A stretch of DNA of 64,000 nt from Aquitalea sp. LB_tupeE (lineage in GTDB: Bacteria > Pseudomonadota > Gammaproteobacteria > Burkholderiales > Chromobacteriaceae), in assembly GCF_013391415.1 (NCBI RefSeq), contig NZ_JACAXB010000018.1, positions 186,001 through 250,000 on the forward strand, read 5' to 3'. Every line of letters starts with the position of its first letter. Within the stretch, counting starts at the first letter, position 1. The notes beneath the pieces were generated by a model. It did no database searches. It was not told the DNA's origin and was given only the letters and a program-made list of their open reading frames with translations. The translations under genes and the position numbers were made by a program. Positions 26,680-36,642 of the stretch are shown here, piece after piece.

Positions 26680-26795
26680 TGTGCCACACCGCCTGTTGTT
26701 GGCAAATTGCAGGTCGTTGTGTGGTTTTTTTCGTCAAAGCAGGGGGCTCAGGCTGACCGATATCGGGCAGCCGGGCTGGCAGGCGTATTAAGCGC

Positions 26796-26825
26796 TTGCA
26801 AGATAAGGGAAAAGTGCCATAGAAT
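26796..26825 (+). promoter_or_regulatory. Promoter of rpsP-rimM-trmD-rplS
   Basis: TTGCAA (26796-26801), an 18-base spacer and TAGAAT (26820-26825) lie 45 bases before rpsP. The -10 hexamer and spacing are the same as in the rplM promoter of this window. Confidence 0.7.
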
Positions 26826-26870
26826 CGTGGGCTTTTCTACGATACCGTTTTTATCTAAGGACAATCGACA

Positions 26871-27119
26871 ATGGTAGTGATTCGTCTGGCACGTGGCGGC
26901 GCCAAGAACCGTCCGTTCTACAACATCGTGGTGACCGATTCCCGTAACCGTCGTGACGGTCGCTTCATCGAGCGCGTTGGCTTCTACAACCCGGTAGCTA
27001 ACGAGAAGGAAGAGCGCGTGCGCCTGACTTCCGATCGTCTGAACTACTGGATCGGCGTTGGTGCTCAGGTTACCGACGCTGTAGCCAAGCTGCTGAAAGA
27101 GCAGAAGGTTGCTGCCTAA
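26871..27119 (+). CDS. rpsP: 30S ribosomal protein S16 (bS16)
   Basis: Small-subunit assembly protein of 82 residues, the E. coli length. The sequence [20 protein letters not shown] is the family signature, and [14 protein letters not shown] follows. It is the first gene of the conserved rpsP-rimM-trmD-rplS operon. Preferred-codon usage indicates high expression. Confidence 0.98.
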   Translation: MVVIRLARGGAKNRPFYNIVVTDSRNRRDGRFIERVGFYNPVANEKEERVRLTSDRLNYWIGVGAQVTDAVAKLLKEQKVAA

Positions 27120-27152
27120 TCGTTCGTTGACTCAACTCGCGGACTAAGGCGC

Positions 27153-27659
27153 ATGCGCAAGGAAGATCTCGTCTTGATGGGGTTTGTGCGTGGCGCCTTC
27201 GGTATCAAGGGCTGGATCAAGGTCCAGGCCGATACCGAATACGCTGACGGTCTGTTTGACTACCCGGTCTGGTGGCTGGGCAAGGATGACAGCTGGAAGC
27301 CGTACACATTTGAAAACGGGGCGGTGCAGCCCAAGGGCTTGTCCGTCAAGCTGCAGGGTATTGAAGATCGCGACGCGGCGGAAGCCCTGCGCGGCCTGCA
27401 AATAGCCGTTCCCCGTAGTGAATTGCCGGAAGCTGGTATGGATGAATATTACTGGTCCGATCTGATCGGCCTGTCTGTCATCAACCAGCAAGGTGTGGTG
27501 CTTGGCAAGGTGACCGAATTGATGGAAACCGGTGCCAACGATGTATTGGTGGTAGAAGGTGAATACGGCCAGCGGCTGATTCCCTTCGTTGGCCAGTTCG
27601 TACTGGATGTCAGTCTGGCCGAGGCCCGCATTTCAGTCGACTGGGGCCTGGATTACTGA
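27153..27659 (+). CDS. rimM: Ribosome maturation factor RimM
   Basis: Assists assembly of the 30S head by binding S19 and 16S rRNA. It has 168 residues. The N-terminal RimM barrel begins with [19 protein letters not shown], and the C-terminal PRC-like barrel contains [11 protein letters not shown] and [13 protein letters not shown]. It starts 34 bases after rpsP behind AAGG. Its stop overlaps the trmD start (TGATG). Confidence 0.96.
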   Translation: MRKEDLVLMGFVRGAFGIKGWIKVQADTEYADGLFDYPVWWLGKDDSWKPYTFENGAVQPKGLSVKLQGIEDRDAAEALRGLQIAVPRSELPEAGMDEYYWSDLIGLSVINQQGVVLGKVTELMETGANDVLVVEGEYGQRLIPFVGQFVLDVSLAEARISVDWGLDY

Positions 27660-28426
27660 TGCATATCGATGCCATCACGCTGTTTCCGGAAATGTTCGAT
27701 GCCATCGCCCGCTTTGGTGTAAGCCAGCGGGCGCTTGATCTGGGCATTTGGGATTTCCAGAAATGGAATCCACGCGATTTCACCCATGACAACTACCGCC
27801 GTGTGGACGATCGTCCTTATGGTGGAGGGCCTGGCATGCTGATGCTGATTGAACCGCTGGAGGCCGCCATCACGGCAGCCAAGGCGCGTCAGCAGGCAGC
27901 AGGTGTCGAAGAGAGCCATGTTATCTACCTGTCCCCGCAAGGGCGCGCTTTGACGCACGAAAAAGCGGTTGAGCTGTCCCGTCGTCCCGGTCTGATTGTG
28001 CTGTGCGGACGTTACGAAGGGGTGGACGAGCGCTTGATCGAGCGGCAGGTAGACGAGGAAGTTTCCATTGGCGACTACGTGTTGTCCGGTGGCGAGCTAC
28101 CGGCCATGGTGCTGATGGATGCAGTCATCCGGCTGCTTCCTGGTGTTCTCAACGATGCCCAGTCTGCTTATGAAGACTCATTTGTGAACGGACTCCTTGA
28201 TTGTCCGCACTATACCCGACCCGAAGACTATCAGGGCATGCGGGTGCCGGATGTACTCATGTCCGGAAATCATGCACTGATTGCTAAATGGCGGCTCAAG
28301 CAGGCGCTGGGAAGAACGTGGCAACGTCGACCAGAGCTGTTGCAGGGCCGCACTTTGACAAAACAGGAATCTCGGCTGCTGGCAGAGTACCAGCAGGAAC
28401 AAGATATCCGTAAAAAACCGGAGTAA
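27659..28426 (+). CDS. trmD: tRNA (guanine-N1)-methyltransferase
   Basis: Methylates G37 next to the anticodon using SAM, preventing +1 frameshifting. It has 255 residues, the E. coli length. The N-terminal SPOUT domain starts [16 protein letters not shown] and contains [13 protein letters not shown]. The trefoil-knot SAM site is [14 protein letters not shown] followed by [15 protein letters not shown]. The Asp in RPEDYQGM at the C-terminal side is part of the tRNA-binding region. It is coupled to rimM by a one-base overlap. Confidence 0.98.
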   Translation: MHIDAITLFPEMFDAIARFGVSQRALDLGIWDFQKWNPRDFTHDNYRRVDDRPYGGGPGMLMLIEPLEAAITAAKARQQAAGVEESHVIYLSPQGRALTHEKAVELSRRPGLIVLCGRYEGVDERLIERQVDEEVSIGDYVLSGGELPAMVLMDAVIRLLPGVLNDAQSAYEDSFVNGLLDCPHYTRPEDYQGMRVPDVLMSGNHALIAKWRLKQALGRTWQRRPELLQGRTLTKQESRLLAEYQQEQDIRKKPE

Positions 28427-28429
28427 CAC

Positions 28430-28798
28430 ATGGATCTGATCCAGAAACTCGAGCAAGAAGAAATCGCCCGCCTGGGCAAAACCATCCCGGAATTCGCTCC
28501 TGGCGATACCGTTGTGGTGAATGTCAAGGTAAAGGAAGGTAACCGCGAACGTCTGCAGGCCTACGAAGGCGTTGTTATCGCCAAGCGTAACCGTGGCCTG
28601 AACAGCTCTTTCATCGTGCGCAAGATGTCCGCCGGTGAAGGTGTTGAGCGTACTTTCCAGACCTACTCCCCGCTGGTGGCTTCCGTTGAAGTGAAGCGCC
28701 GTGGTGACGTACGTCGCGCCAAGCTGTACTACCTGCGTGGTCGTACCGGCAAGTCCGCACGTATCAAGGAAAAACTGCCGGCTCGCAAGCAAGGCTGA
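28430..28798 (+). CDS. rplS: 50S ribosomal protein L19 (bL19)
   Basis: Large-subunit protein at the 30S-50S interface. It has 122 residues. It is recognised by [20 protein letters not shown], the [28 protein letters not shown] core and a basic C-terminus. It starts three bases after the trmD stop and ends the operon before a strong terminator. Confidence 0.98.
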   Translation: MDLIQKLEQEEIARLGKTIPEFAPGDTVVVNVKVKEGNRERLQAYEGVVIAKRNRGLNSSFIVRKMSAGEGVERTFQTYSPLVASVEVKRRGDVRRAKLYYLRGRTGKSARIKEKLPARKQG

Positions 28799-28821
28799 TC
28801 CTGATACCGTCAGGTATGATG

Positions 28822-28853
28822 AAAGCGCAAGGTTTATACCTTGCGCTTTTTTT
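28822..28853 (+). terminator. Intrinsic terminator of the rpsP-rplS operon
   Basis: AAAGCGCAAGG (28822-28832), loop TTTATA and CCTTGCGCTTT (28839-28849) are followed by more Ts: an 11-bp perfect stem. Confidence 0.93.
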
Positions 28854-28877
28854 ATGTCTTCGGCCAGGAAAGACATC

Positions 28878-29759
28878 ATGAGCACGGAAAGCATAGACCG
28901 GTTTCTGGATCATCTGTGGCTGACGGATGGCTTGTCTGCCAATACCCTGGCAGCGTATCGTCGCGATCTGGCCAAGCTGCACAAGCAGCTGCAAAGCCAG
29001 GATGGCGCATTAGAATCGGCCAGCCATACCCAACTGCAGCAGGCCTTGTTGGCCGGCGTGGAGCGCGAGAAACCTGCAACGCGAGCCAGGCAGTTGTCTT
29101 GTCTGCGGCGTTATTATCAGTATCTGCTGACGACAGGCCAGCGGACTGACGACCCCAGCCTGCATCTTGATAATCCGAGGCTGGGGCAGCGCCTACCCAA
29201 AACGCTGTCAGAAGGGCAGGTCGAGCTATTGTTGCAGGCACCCGACGTCGAAACACCGCTTGGCATGCGCGACCGGACCATGTTCGAAGTGCTGTACGCA
29301 ACCGGCTTGCGCGTGTCCGAACTGGTGGGGCTGACACTGCAGCAACTGGACATGGTGACGGGCCTGATCATCACTCGTGGCAAGGGTAACAAGGAGCGCA
29401 TGGTGCCCTTGGGAGAAATTGCCCTGGAATGGCTGGAGCGCTACTTCAGGGAAGCCCGTGTGCTGCTGTTGGGTGGGGCACAGTGCGACGCCGTATTTGT
29501 CACCCAGCGCAAGGCTGGGATGAGCCGGCAGATGGCCTGGCATCTGATAGCCAGTTATGCCCGTGCGCAAGGTTTGCCTCCTGTGGGCCCGCATATGCTG
29601 CGCCACGCCTTTGCCACCCACCTGGTGAATCATGGAGCCGACCTGCGTGTTGTGCAGTTGTTACTGGGGCATTCAGACATATCCACCACACAAATCTATA
29701 CCCATGTTGCCCGCGAACGACTCAAGCAGCTGCATGCCCAGCATCATCCACGTGGCTGA
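28878..29759 (+). CDS. xerD: Site-specific tyrosine recombinase XerD
   Basis: With XerC it resolves chromosome dimers at dif during cell division. It has 293 residues. The N-terminal SAM-like DNA-binding domain contains LSANTLAAYRRDL. The catalytic domain has the Arg in ATGLRVSELVGL, Lys in RGKGNKERMVP, His-x2-Arg in HMLRHAFATHLVNHGADLR, His in LLGHSDISTTQ and the nucleophile Tyr in IYTHVARERL. The motif spelling favours XerD over XerC. The ATG at 28878 follows AGGAAA; longer in-frame starts overlap the rplS terminator. It is chromosomal housekeeping, not part of an integrative element. Confidence 0.95.
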   Translation: MSTESIDRFLDHLWLTDGLSANTLAAYRRDLAKLHKQLQSQDGALESASHTQLQQALLAGVEREKPATRARQLSCLRRYYQYLLTTGQRTDDPSLHLDNPRLGQRLPKTLSEGQVELLLQAPDVETPLGMRDRTMFEVLYATGLRVSELVGLTLQQLDMVTGLIITRGKGNKERMVPLGEIALEWLERYFREARVLLLGGAQCDAVFVTQRKAGMSRQMAWHLIASYARAQGLPPVGPHMLRHAFATHLVNHGADLRVVQLLLGHSDISTTQIYTHVARERLKQLHAQHHPRG

Positions 29760-29782
29760 GTGATGATGTCCTTGTCCGGTAC

Positions 29783-29811
29783 AAAAAAACGCCCGCAATA
29801 GCGGGCGGTTT
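29783..29811. terminator. Bidirectional terminator between xerD and clpA
   Basis: CGCCCGC (29790-29796), AATA and GCGGGCG (29801-29807) are flanked by seven As on the left and GTTTT on the right. It serves clpA on the minus strand well and xerD on the plus strand moderately. Confidence 0.85.
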
Positions 29812-29835
29812 TGTGAGGAGATTTGACTAGCATGC

Positions 29836-32115
29836 TCAGGCGGGCTCTGCGGCCAGTGCTTCGGTGTCGAATTGCAGCTCAACCACATCCTGATCGTTGA
29901 TGTCCACCGTCACTTCCCCGCCATGGGCCAGGCGGCCAAACAGCAGCTCGTCTGCCAGTGCCTTGCGGATGGTGTCCTGAATCAGCCGTGCCATCGGACG
30001 CGCACCCATCAGCGGGTCGAAACCACGCTTGGCAAGGAAACTGCGCAAGGCATCGGTAAAGTGGATTTCCACTTTCTTATCGCCAAGCTGATGCTCAAGC
30101 TGCATCAGGAACTTGTCCACAACCTGCATGATGATCTGCTCATCCAGCATCTTGAAGGAAATGGTGGCATCCAGCCGGTTGCGGAATTCCGGGCTGAACA
30201 GGCGCTTGATGTCCGCCATTTCATCCCCTGTTTCCTTGGACTGGGTAAAGCCCAGCGTCGGCTTGGACATGGCCTCGGCTCCGGCATTGGTGGTCATGAT
30301 GATCACCACATTGCGGAAGTCGGCTTTGCGCCCGTTGTTGTCCGTCAGGGTGCCATGATCCATCACCTGCAACAGTACGTTGTAGATGTCAGGATGCGCT
30401 TTCTCGATTTCGTCCAGCAGCAGCACTGCATAAGGATGCTTGTTGATGGCTTCGGTCATCTGGCCACCCTGTTCGAAACCGACATAGCCCGGAGGCGCGC
30501 CAATCAACCGGCTTACCGCATGACGTTCCATGTACTCCGACATGTCAAAGCGGATCAGCTCCACGCCCAGCACATAGGCTAGTTGTTTGGCTACTTCGGT
30601 CTTGCCCACGCCGGTGGGGCCGGAGAACAGGAACGAGCCGATGGGCTTGTGCGGATTGCCCAGTCCAGAGCGCGTCATCTTGATGGCGGTGGCCAGGCTT
30701 TCAATGGCCTTGTCCTGACCAAATACCACGTTCTTGAGGTCACGCTCCAGATTCTTCAGTACGTTCTTGTCGTCGCTGGAGACAGTCTTGGGCGGAATGC
30801 GGGCAATCTTGGCGACGATTTCTTCAATCTCGGCCTTGTTAATCACCTTCTTCTGCTTGGATTTGGGCAGAATCTTCTGTGCGGCACCTGCTTCGTCAAT
30901 TACGTCGATTGCCTTGTCCGGCAGGTGACGGTCGTTGATATAGCGGGCAGACAATTCCGCAGCGGTAGACAGGGCGGACTGGGTATATTTCACGCCGTGA
31001 TGTGCCTCGAAGCGCGATTTCAGTCCCTTGAGGATTTCAATGGTCTGCTCCACGGTGGGTTCAGCCACGTCAATCTTCTGGAAGCGCCGTGACAGGGCAT
31101 TATCTTTCTCGAAAATGCCACGGTACTCGTTGTAGGTGGTGGCACCAATGCAACGCAGGCTGCCGTTGGACAAAGCAGGTTTGAGCAGGTTGGATGCATC
31201 CAGCGTGCCGCCAGAGGCAGCACCAGCACCAATCAACGTGTGAATTTCGTCAATGAACAGAATGGCGTGTTCATCTTCGGTCAGCTGCTTGATGACTGCC
31301 TTGAGGCGCTGTTCGAAGTCTCCGCGATACTTGGTGCCAGCCAGCAGTGCACCCATGTCCAGCGCGTAGACAGTAGCCTTGGAGAGCACGTCCGGCACTT
31401 CATTGTTGACGATGCGGCGCGCCAGGCCTTCCGCGATGGCTGTTTTGCCCACCCCTGCCTCGCCCACCAGCAAAGGGTTATTCTTACGGCGGCGGCACAG
31501 AATTTGCACGGTGCGTTCCAGCTCGTGCTCACGGCCAATCAACGGATCGATTTTGCCGTCGCGGGCCTGCTGGTTCAGGTTCAGCGTGTAGTTTTCCAGT
31601 GCGCCGCCCGGCCCATTGCTTTGCTCCTCACCATCGGATTCGTTGTGCTGTTCGCGCGATTCCGGCGGCTGTTGCGGAGAGCGTTGCTTGGTGATGCCAT
31701 GCGAAATGAAGTTGACCACATCCAGGCGGGAGATACCTTGCTGATGCAGGTAATACACTGCATGCGAATCTTTTTCGCCGAAGATGGCCACCAGAATGTT
31801 GGCGCCGGTGACTTCCTTTTTGCCGGAAGACTGAACGTGCAGGATGGCGCGCTGGATAACGCGCTGGAACCCCAGTGTGGGCTGGGTTTCCACCTCGGTT
31901 TCCCCCGGAACGGTAGGGGTGTGTTCGTCAATGAAATCGCCCAGCTGCTTTTTCAGCTGGTCGAGATTGGCCCCGCAGGCCCTCAAGACATCGGCGGCGG
32001 AGGGGTTGTCGATCATGGCAAGCAGCAAGTGCTCCACGCTGATGAACTCGTGGCGCTTGCGCCTGGCGTCCATGAACGCCATATGCAGGCTTACTTCAAG
32101 CTCCTGGGCAATCAT
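29836..32115 (-). CDS. clpA: ATP-dependent Clp protease ATP-binding subunit ClpA
   Basis: AAA+ unfoldase of 759 residues that feeds substrates to ClpP. The N-terminal Clp-N repeat domain (about 1-145) begins [14 protein letters not shown], and two ATPase modules follow. The first Walker A is [20 protein letters not shown] with Walker [15 protein letters not shown]; the second is [17 protein letters not shown] with [16 protein letters not shown]. The ClpP-docking loop, IGL in E. coli ClpA, appears here as TLGF. The ATG at 32115 sits after GGAGGAAA and overlaps the clpS stop by one base (TGATG), so ClpS and ClpA are translationally coupled. Confidence 0.96.
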   Translation of the reverse strand: MIAQELEVSLHMAFMDARRKRHEFISVEHLLLAMIDNPSAADVLRACGANLDQLKKQLGDFIDEHTPTVPGETEVETQPTLGFQRVIQRAILHVQSSGKKEVTGANILVAIFGEKDSHAVYYLHQQGISRLDVVNFISHGITKQRSPQQPPESREQHNESDGEEQSNGPGGALENYTLNLNQQARDGKIDPLIGREHELERTVQILCRRRKNNPLLVGEAGVGKTAIAEGLARRIVNNEVPDVLSKATVYALDMGALLAGTKYRGDFEQRLKAVIKQLTEDEHAILFIDEIHTLIGAGAASGGTLDASNLLKPALSNGSLRCIGATTYNEYRGIFEKDNALSRRFQKIDVAEPTVEQTIEILKGLKSRFEAHHGVKYTQSALSTAAELSARYINDRHLPDKAIDVIDEAGAAQKILPKSKQKKVINKAEIEEIVAKIARIPPKTVSSDDKNVLKNLERDLKNVVFGQDKAIESLATAIKMTRSGLGNPHKPIGSFLFSGPTGVGKTEVAKQLAYVLGVELIRFDMSEYMERHAVSRLIGAPPGYVGFEQGGQMTEAINKHPYAVLLLDEIEKAHPDIYNVLLQVMDHGTLTDNNGRKADFRNVVIIMTTNAGAEAMSKPTLGFTQSKETGDEMADIKRLFSPEFRNRLDATISFKMLDEQIIMQVVDKFLMQLEHQLGDKKVEIHFTDALRSFLAKRGFDPLMGARPMARLIQDTIRKALADELLFGRLAHGGEVTVDINDQDVVELQFDTEALAAEPA

Positions 32116-32423
32116 CAGTTTTCCTCCATAACGCACTGAAGCGGATGCTGGTGTGCTTTGGCAAATTGCAACACCTGTTCAACCTTGGTGGCAGCCACGT
32201 CTTTGGTATAAACGCCACACACGCCGTGACCTTGCGTATGGACTTGTAACATGACTTGGGTCGCTTTTTCCCGATTCATGTGGAACAACTGTTGCAACAC
32301 TTCCACCACAAATTCCATTGGGGTGAAATCATCGTTCAATAACAATACCTTATACATGGGGGGAGGGGTGGTCCTCACCCGAGACGCCTCTTTTACGACG
32401 TCTTCGCTGAACTGCGTTGGCAT
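32115..32423 (-). CDS. clpS: ATP-dependent Clp protease adaptor ClpS
   Basis: N-end-rule adaptor that delivers substrates with bulky hydrophobic N-termini to ClpA. It has 102 residues. A flexible N-terminal tail precedes the core [25 protein letters not shown], in which [10 protein letters not shown] forms the N-degron pocket, followed by [30 protein letters not shown]. It is the promoter-proximal gene of the clpSA operon and is divergent from a cold-shock gene, a layout also seen with cspD in other proteobacteria. Confidence 0.96.
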   Translation of the reverse strand: MPTQFSEDVVKEASRVRTTPPPMYKVLLLNDDFTPMEFVVEVLQQLFHMNREKATQVMLQVHTQGHGVCGVYTKDVAATKVEQVLQFAKAHQHPLQCVMEEN

Positions 32424-32436
32424 GTCGACTTTCAGT

Positions 32437-32450
32437 TAAACCGCGGTTTA
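32437..32450. promoter_or_regulatory. Perfect 14-bp palindrome upstream of clpS
   Basis: TAAACCGCGGTTTA (32437-32450) is fully self-complementary and lies 13 bases before the clpS ATG, in its leader or promoter. It could be a repressor operator or a small mRNA hairpin near the ribosome-binding site. I do not recognise the regulator. Confidence 0.4.
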
Positions 32451-32510
32451 CTTCAATTTTGGTTCCCCCTGGCTTTTTTTCAAGGGGAGCGTGCGAATTC
32501 CTTCAGGGGC

Positions 32511-32539
32511 TTGACGCTATCACAATGGTTGCGTAGAAA
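32511..32539 (+). promoter_or_regulatory. Probable promoter of the cold-shock gene
   Basis: TTGACG (32511-32516), a 17-base spacer and TAGAAA (32534-32539) lie about 110 bases before the start codon. This implies a 5' untranslated leader of roughly 100 nt, in keeping with cold-shock genes regulated through leader structure. Confidence 0.5.
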
Positions 32540-32648
32540 TGCTGTCAGGTGCTTGGCTTAGCTGTTTGGCATTGGCGGATTGACCGGCAATGGGCAGCAA
32601 GCTTTAAGTTGTTCGGCCTCACCAGCCATCGTCAATCAAGGAAGTAAC

Positions 32649-32852
32649 ATGTCAATTGGTACCGTTAAGTGGTTCAACGACGCTAAAGGCTTTGGCTTTA
32701 TTACCCCGGATGAGGGTGGTGAAGACCTGTTTGCCCATTTCTCCGCCATCAACATGCAAGGCTTCAAGACCCTGAAAGAGGGTCAACGTGTAAGCTTTGA
32801 CATTGTTAGCGGCCCGAAAGGCAAGCAAGCGTCGAACATCCAGGCTGCCTGA
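32649..32852 (+). CDS. Cold-shock domain protein (CspA/CspD family)
   Basis: Single-strand nucleic-acid-binding beta barrel of 67 residues. RNP1 is [11 protein letters not shown] and RNP2 is DLFAHFSAI; the start [17 protein letters not shown] is the family signature. The ATG at 32649 follows GGAAG. Divergence from clpSA resembles the cspD locus of Gammaproteobacteria, but sequence alone does not separate CspA, CspC and CspD roles. It has its own promoter and terminator. Confidence 0.95.
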   Translation: MSIGTVKWFNDAKGFGFITPDEGGEDLFAHFSAINMQGFKTLKEGQRVSFDIVSGPKGKQASNIQAA

Positions 32853-32918
32853 TCAGGCAGAGGATGCGCCAGGATTGCCAGGTACGCTGACCTGACCGGT
32901 CAACGTCCCGACAGCTTC

Positions 32919-32951
32919 AAACAAAACCCCGCCAATCGGCGGGTTTTGTTT
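32919..32951. terminator. Bidirectional terminator between the cold-shock gene and mdtH
   Basis: AAACAAAACCCCGCC (32919-32933), loop AATC and GGCGGGTTTTGTTT (32938-32951) pair over about 14 bp with one bulged C. T-rich flanks occur on both strands. Confidence 0.88.
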
Positions 32952-32952
32952 T

Positions 32953-34161
32953 TCATGCCCTGGTGCGCGCGCAGGCGCTGTTGCTGGTGTCAGGTTGCCA
33001 CTGTGCCCAGAGTGCCAGCAAGGTGATGCTGCCAACCAGAGACAGGCACAACCAGGGCAAGGCTGGCAGTTGCCACTGGCGTGATGCATCCAGTAGCCAG
33101 CCACCACCGATATAGCCCAGAGCGCCTCCCACCGCCAGGCCTAAGCGGCTGCAGCCCAGGTAGCTGGCACGGGCGTGTGGACGTGCGAGGCTGGCGACAT
33201 AGGTTTCCCGTGCCGGTTCCATGATGATGGAGCCGATAAAAAACAGGCCCAGTACACAAAATGCGGCCAGTGGATGCGTCACATTGCTCATGATGGCCAG
33301 GCTCAGGCTCATCAGGCCAAGTCCGATCAGCATGCGCTGCTCCCGGCGCAGATGGCGCTCTCCCCAGCGTGCCAGCGGGTAGAGCAGGCTGAGGGACAGG
33401 CAGGTTTCCAGCGTATACATCCAGCCGACGGCCTGGTAGCTGCCGGTGAGCTGCTTGATGGTGACAGGAACCAGCAGCATGACTTGCACGGCCAGCATGT
33501 AATAGCCGCTCAAGCTCAGTACAAAGCGCATATAGCTGCGATCTTGCAGCACCACGCGCATGGACTGCCAGGGTGATGTCGCCCCGGTGGCCACACGGTA
33601 GGGCGGGAGCAGCAGAGCATTGACCAAGGCCGCCACAACAAAAATGGCGGTGCCCGCCAGTCCTACCCAGCGGAAATCAAACTGTAACAGCCAGCTGCCC
33701 AGCAAGGCTGCGGCAACTGCCCCTGCACTGTCCTGCATCATCAGCAGGGCATAGAAATGCGGGCGATGGCGGGCCAGTACCAGCTTGGCCACCAGTGCGG
33801 TGCGTGGTGGGTCGAACAGTGTGCCGCCCAGGCCGGAAAGCAGGCAGGACAGGTAAAGTAGCCAGGGAGCATGTGCGATGGCCATGCAGGCGAAGCCCGC
33901 AGCCCGCAGCAGCATGCCGGTGACGATCAGCGGCTTGGCGCCAAAGCGGTCGGCCAGCGAGCCGCCAAACAAGCCCAGACCCTGCTGCATGAACTGGCGC
34001 AATGCCAGCGCCAGCCCGACCGTGCCGGCACTCCAGCCTAACTGGTCGACAAAGTGCAGGCTGATCAGCGGGAATACCATGAAAAAACCGAATATCACCA
34101 GCAGGTTGTCCAGCAGGATGAATGCTTTGCCCAGTTGGCGAGCTCGTTGCGCGGATGCCAT
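32953..34161 (-). CDS. mdtH: MFS multidrug efflux protein MdtH
   Basis: Drug:proton antiporter of the major facilitator superfamily with about 12 membrane helices. From the second in-frame ATG (34161, preceded by GGGAG) it has 402 residues, the same as E. coli MdtH. Shared stretches include [55 protein letters not shown] and [11 protein letters not shown], so the assignment to MdtH is firmer than for a generic MFS protein. The gene is divergent from a LysR regulator with only 87 bases between the starts, suggesting regulation by that protein. Confidence 0.88.
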   Translation of the reverse strand: MASAQRARQLGKAFILLDNLLVIFGFFMVFPLISLHFVDQLGWSAGTVGLALALRQFMQQGLGLFGGSLADRFGAKPLIVTGMLLRAAGFACMAIAHAPWLLYLSCLLSGLGGTLFDPPRTALVAKLVLARHRPHFYALLMMQDSAGAVAAALLGSWLLQFDFRWVGLAGTAIFVVAALVNALLLPPYRVATGATSPWQSMRVVLQDRSYMRFVLSLSGYYMLAVQVMLLVPVTIKQLTGSYQAVGWMYTLETCLSLSLLYPLARWGERHLRREQRMLIGLGLMSLSLAIMSNVTHPLAAFCVLGLFFIGSIIMEPARETYVASLARPHARASYLGCSRLGLAVGGALGYIGGGWLLDASRQWQLPALPWLCLSLVGSITLLALWAQWQPDTSNSACARTRA

Positions 34162-34248
34162 GTCATCTCCCATTCGAACAGCATTCTAGGGAGGCATCCT
34201 GCTATTATGTAAGTCTATTTCTACGCATATTTCATATTGGTTTTCATT

Positions 34249-35133
34249 ATGTCTGTTGCTTTGTCTGACCTTGAGTTGCTACTGGATGTGGCAGAACTGG
34301 GCAGCTTCAGCCAAGCGGCGGCCAAACGGGGCTGGTCTCAGCCGCAGGTCAGCCAGCGCATTGGTTTGCTGGAGCAGCACTGGGGTGTCACCCTGTTTAC
34401 CCGCCATCGGCGTGGTGCCGTGGCCACTAATGCCTGCGAGGCATTTCTGGAGTCTGCCCGTCAGTCACTGACGGTGTACCAGCAAGGTCTGGATGCCATG
34501 CAGGGTACGCCGGCGGTGCGACGTATCCGCTTGTCCTGTTTGCCATCGCTGACATCACCGGTGTTTGGTCCCTTGCTGATGAAACTGGCGGATGCACCGA
34601 TGGAAATCCGCTGTAGTACCGATCATTCCCAGCAAATCATGCAGGACTTGCTGACCGGGCAGGTTGAAGTGGGTTTTGTGCTGAAATGCCCGGCCATGGC
34701 CGGCATCCAGATGGAGTTGCTGTGGCGCTCCCCCATTGTTCCGGTGGTGGCAGCCAGCCATCCATTGGCGGGTGGTGCCGGGCCGCTGGCACTGGCTGAT
34801 ATTGCCCGGCATCGCATTGCACCGCAGTTCTGGGGCGATGAGTGCGAGAGCCTGATCCAGCAGATTCGTATGTTGCGACAACTGCCCAGTCCGATTCACG
34901 CAGTACAACCGGCATCCGCCGCACGCGAGTTGGTACTGCGTCATGGTTTTGTGTCCTTTATGCCGGAGTTGTCGATCAAGGCTGATTTGCTGGATGGCAC
35001 GCTGGTCCGCTTGTGTGTGCCTGAGCTGCCTGCCTGGCATTGGGAGGTGATGATGGCCTGGCGGGCTGGCAAGCGTGTGGATGCAGCCAAGGCTCAGGTG
35101 CTGGATGCGGCGCGTGCCCTGGTGGCCGGCTGA
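34249..35133 (+). CDS. LysR-family transcriptional regulator
   Basis: Regulator of 294 residues. The N-terminal winged helix-turn-helix (about 5-65) reads LSDLELLLDVAELGSFSQAAAKRGWSQPQVSQRIGLLE, the LysR DNA-binding signature. The rest is a periplasmic-binding-like effector domain in which SCLPSLTSPVFGPLL starts the first subdomain. The effector is unknown. The divergent mdtH start lies 87 bases away, the classical geometry for a LysR activator controlling its neighbour. I chose the ATG at 34249 over a TTG 12 bases upstream. Confidence 0.9.
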   Translation: MSVALSDLELLLDVAELGSFSQAAAKRGWSQPQVSQRIGLLEQHWGVTLFTRHRRGAVATNACEAFLESARQSLTVYQQGLDAMQGTPAVRRIRLSCLPSLTSPVFGPLLMKLADAPMEIRCSTDHSQQIMQDLLTGQVEVGFVLKCPAMAGIQMELLWRSPIVPVVAASHPLAGGAGPLALADIARHRIAPQFWGDECESLIQQIRMLRQLPSPIHAVQPASAARELVLRHGFVSFMPELSIKADLLDGTLVRLCVPELPAWHWEVMMAWRAGKRVDAAKAQVLDAARALVAG

Positions 35134-35140
35134 AACGCAC

Positions 35141-35162
35141 AAGGCCCGCTGAAGCGGGCCTT
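35141..35162. terminator. Weak hairpin terminator between lysR gene and icd
   Basis: AAGGCCCGC (35141-35149), TGAA and GCGGGCCTT (35154-35162) form a perfect 9-bp stem between two convergent genes. Neither strand has a proper T tract, so termination may be partial or factor-assisted. Confidence 0.5.
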
Positions 35163-35186
35163 GCCGGGGGATGAGGTGGCGAGGGT

Positions 35187-36431
35187 TTACATGCGCGCAA
35201 TCATGGCATCACCGAATTGTGAGCAGGACACTTCGGTGGCGCCATCCATCAGGCGGGCAAAGTCGTAGGTGACCTGCTTGTCGGCAATGGCTGCTTCCAT
35301 GGACCGGATCACTAGATCCGCCGCTTCCACCCAGCCCAGATGGCGCAGCATCATTTCCGCTGACAGAATCAGCGAGCCGGGGTTGACCTTGTCCAGCCCG
35401 GCATACTTGGGCGCGGTGCCGTGGGTGGCTTCAAAACAGGCGTAGTGGTCGGAAATATTGGCCCCCGGCGCAATGCCGATGCCGCCAACCTGAGCGGCCA
35501 GGGCATCCGAGATGTAGTCGCCGTTGAGATTGGTGGTGGCAATCACATCGTATTCGGCTGGACGCAGCAGGATTTGTTGCAGGAAGGCGTCGGCAATGGC
35601 GTCCTTGATGATGATTTCACGGCCGGTATTGGGGTTGTTGAATGTGCACCATGGGCCACCAGCAATCGGCTCGGCACCAAATTCTTTGCGGGCCAGTGCA
35701 TAGGCGGTATCACGGAAGTTGCCTTCAGTAAATTTCATGATATTGCCCTTGTGGACAATGGTGAGGCTGCTGCGGTCATTGTCTATGGTGTATTGCAGCG
35801 CTGCGCGCACCAGGCGTTCCGTTCCTTCTACCGAAATCGGTTTGATGCCGATGCCGGAGCTGTCCGGGAAGCGGATTTTCTTCACGCCCATTTCGTTTTG
35901 CAAAAAGGCGATCACCTTTTTTACCGCATCCGAACCGGCCTGCCATTCAATCCCGGCATAAATGTCTTCGGTGTTTTCGCGGAAGATCACCATATTGACC
36001 AGTTCCGGGTGTTTTAGCGGGGATGGCACGCCCTGGAAATACTGTACTGGGCGCACGCACTGGTACAAGTCCAGTTCCTGGCGCAGGGCGACATTGAGAG
36101 AGCGGATGCCGCCGCCAACCGGCGTGGTCATCGGCCCTTTGATGGAGACCGAATATTCTTTCAGCGCATCGAAGGTTTCCTTGGGCAGCCATTCGTCCGG
36201 GCCATACAGGCGGGTGGATTTTTCCCCGGCATACACTTCCATCCAGTGAATCTTGCGCTTTTTGCCATATGCTTTGTCGACTGCGGCATCAATCACCTTG
36301 ATCATCACCGGGGTAATATCCACGCCAATCCCATCACCTTCGATAAACGGAATGATGGGATTGGCCGGCACTGGCTGACCCGGAATGATTTTCTGTCCTT
36401 CAGGTGGAACCTTGATATGGGACACGTTCAT
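35187..36431 (-). CDS. icd: Isocitrate dehydrogenase [NADP+], dimeric type
   Basis: Oxidative decarboxylation of isocitrate to 2-oxoglutarate in the TCA cycle. It has 414 residues. [21 protein letters not shown] starts the fold. The substrate loop [19 protein letters not shown] contains Ser111, equivalent to Ser113 of E. coli Icd, the residue phosphorylated by AceK. The metal site includes [21 protein letters not shown], and the NADP site lies around [17 protein letters not shown]. The ATG at 36431 follows AAGGAGAG. aceK lies 3.6 kb away and the unrelated monomeric isozyme is the next gene upstream. Confidence 0.97.
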   Translation of the reverse strand: MNVSHIKVPPEGQKIIPGQPVPANPIIPFIEGDGIGVDITPVMIKVIDAAVDKAYGKKRKIHWMEVYAGEKSTRLYGPDEWLPKETFDALKEYSVSIKGPMTTPVGGGIRSLNVALRQELDLYQCVRPVQYFQGVPSPLKHPELVNMVIFRENTEDIYAGIEWQAGSDAVKKVIAFLQNEMGVKKIRFPDSSGIGIKPISVEGTERLVRAALQYTIDNDRSSLTIVHKGNIMKFTEGNFRDTAYALARKEFGAEPIAGGPWCTFNNPNTGREIIIKDAIADAFLQQILLRPAEYDVIATTNLNGDYISDALAAQVGGIGIAPGANISDHYACFEATHGTAPKYAGLDKVNPGSLILSAEMMLRHLGWVEAADLVIRSMEAAIADKQVTYDFARLMDGATEVSCSQFGDAMIARM

Positions 36432-36574
36432 TGTTGTTCTCTCCTTGTCACAGGGTAGGGACTGTCGGGTGCAGCAGCACTTTCCATTCACTCAGCCTAG
36501 ACCTTGGCGCGGCTGTTGCTGAGAAAGATCAGACAAATTTATTGGCCGATTGTTGACGCATGGCGGCATGACAA

Positions 36575-36604
36575 TAAAAAAGCGCCAGGAGGAATCCTGG
36601 CGCT
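36575..36604 (-). terminator. Intrinsic terminator of the monomeric isocitrate dehydrogenase gene
   Basis: AGCGCCAGGA (36581-36590), GGAA and TCCTGGCGCT (36595-36604) form a 10-bp stem followed on the minus strand by TTTTTTATTG. It separates this transcript from icd, so the two isozyme genes are independently expressed. Confidence 0.88.
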
Positions 36605-36642
36605 GGTGTGGTGCTACCGACCGTGAAGGCCGGTAAACGGAC

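Noticed and set aside
28878-29759. Tyrosine recombinase as a sign of an integrated mobile element
   Set aside because: The sequence fits XerD, the housekeeping dif recombinase. No attachment repeats, tRNA gene or foreign genes surround it.
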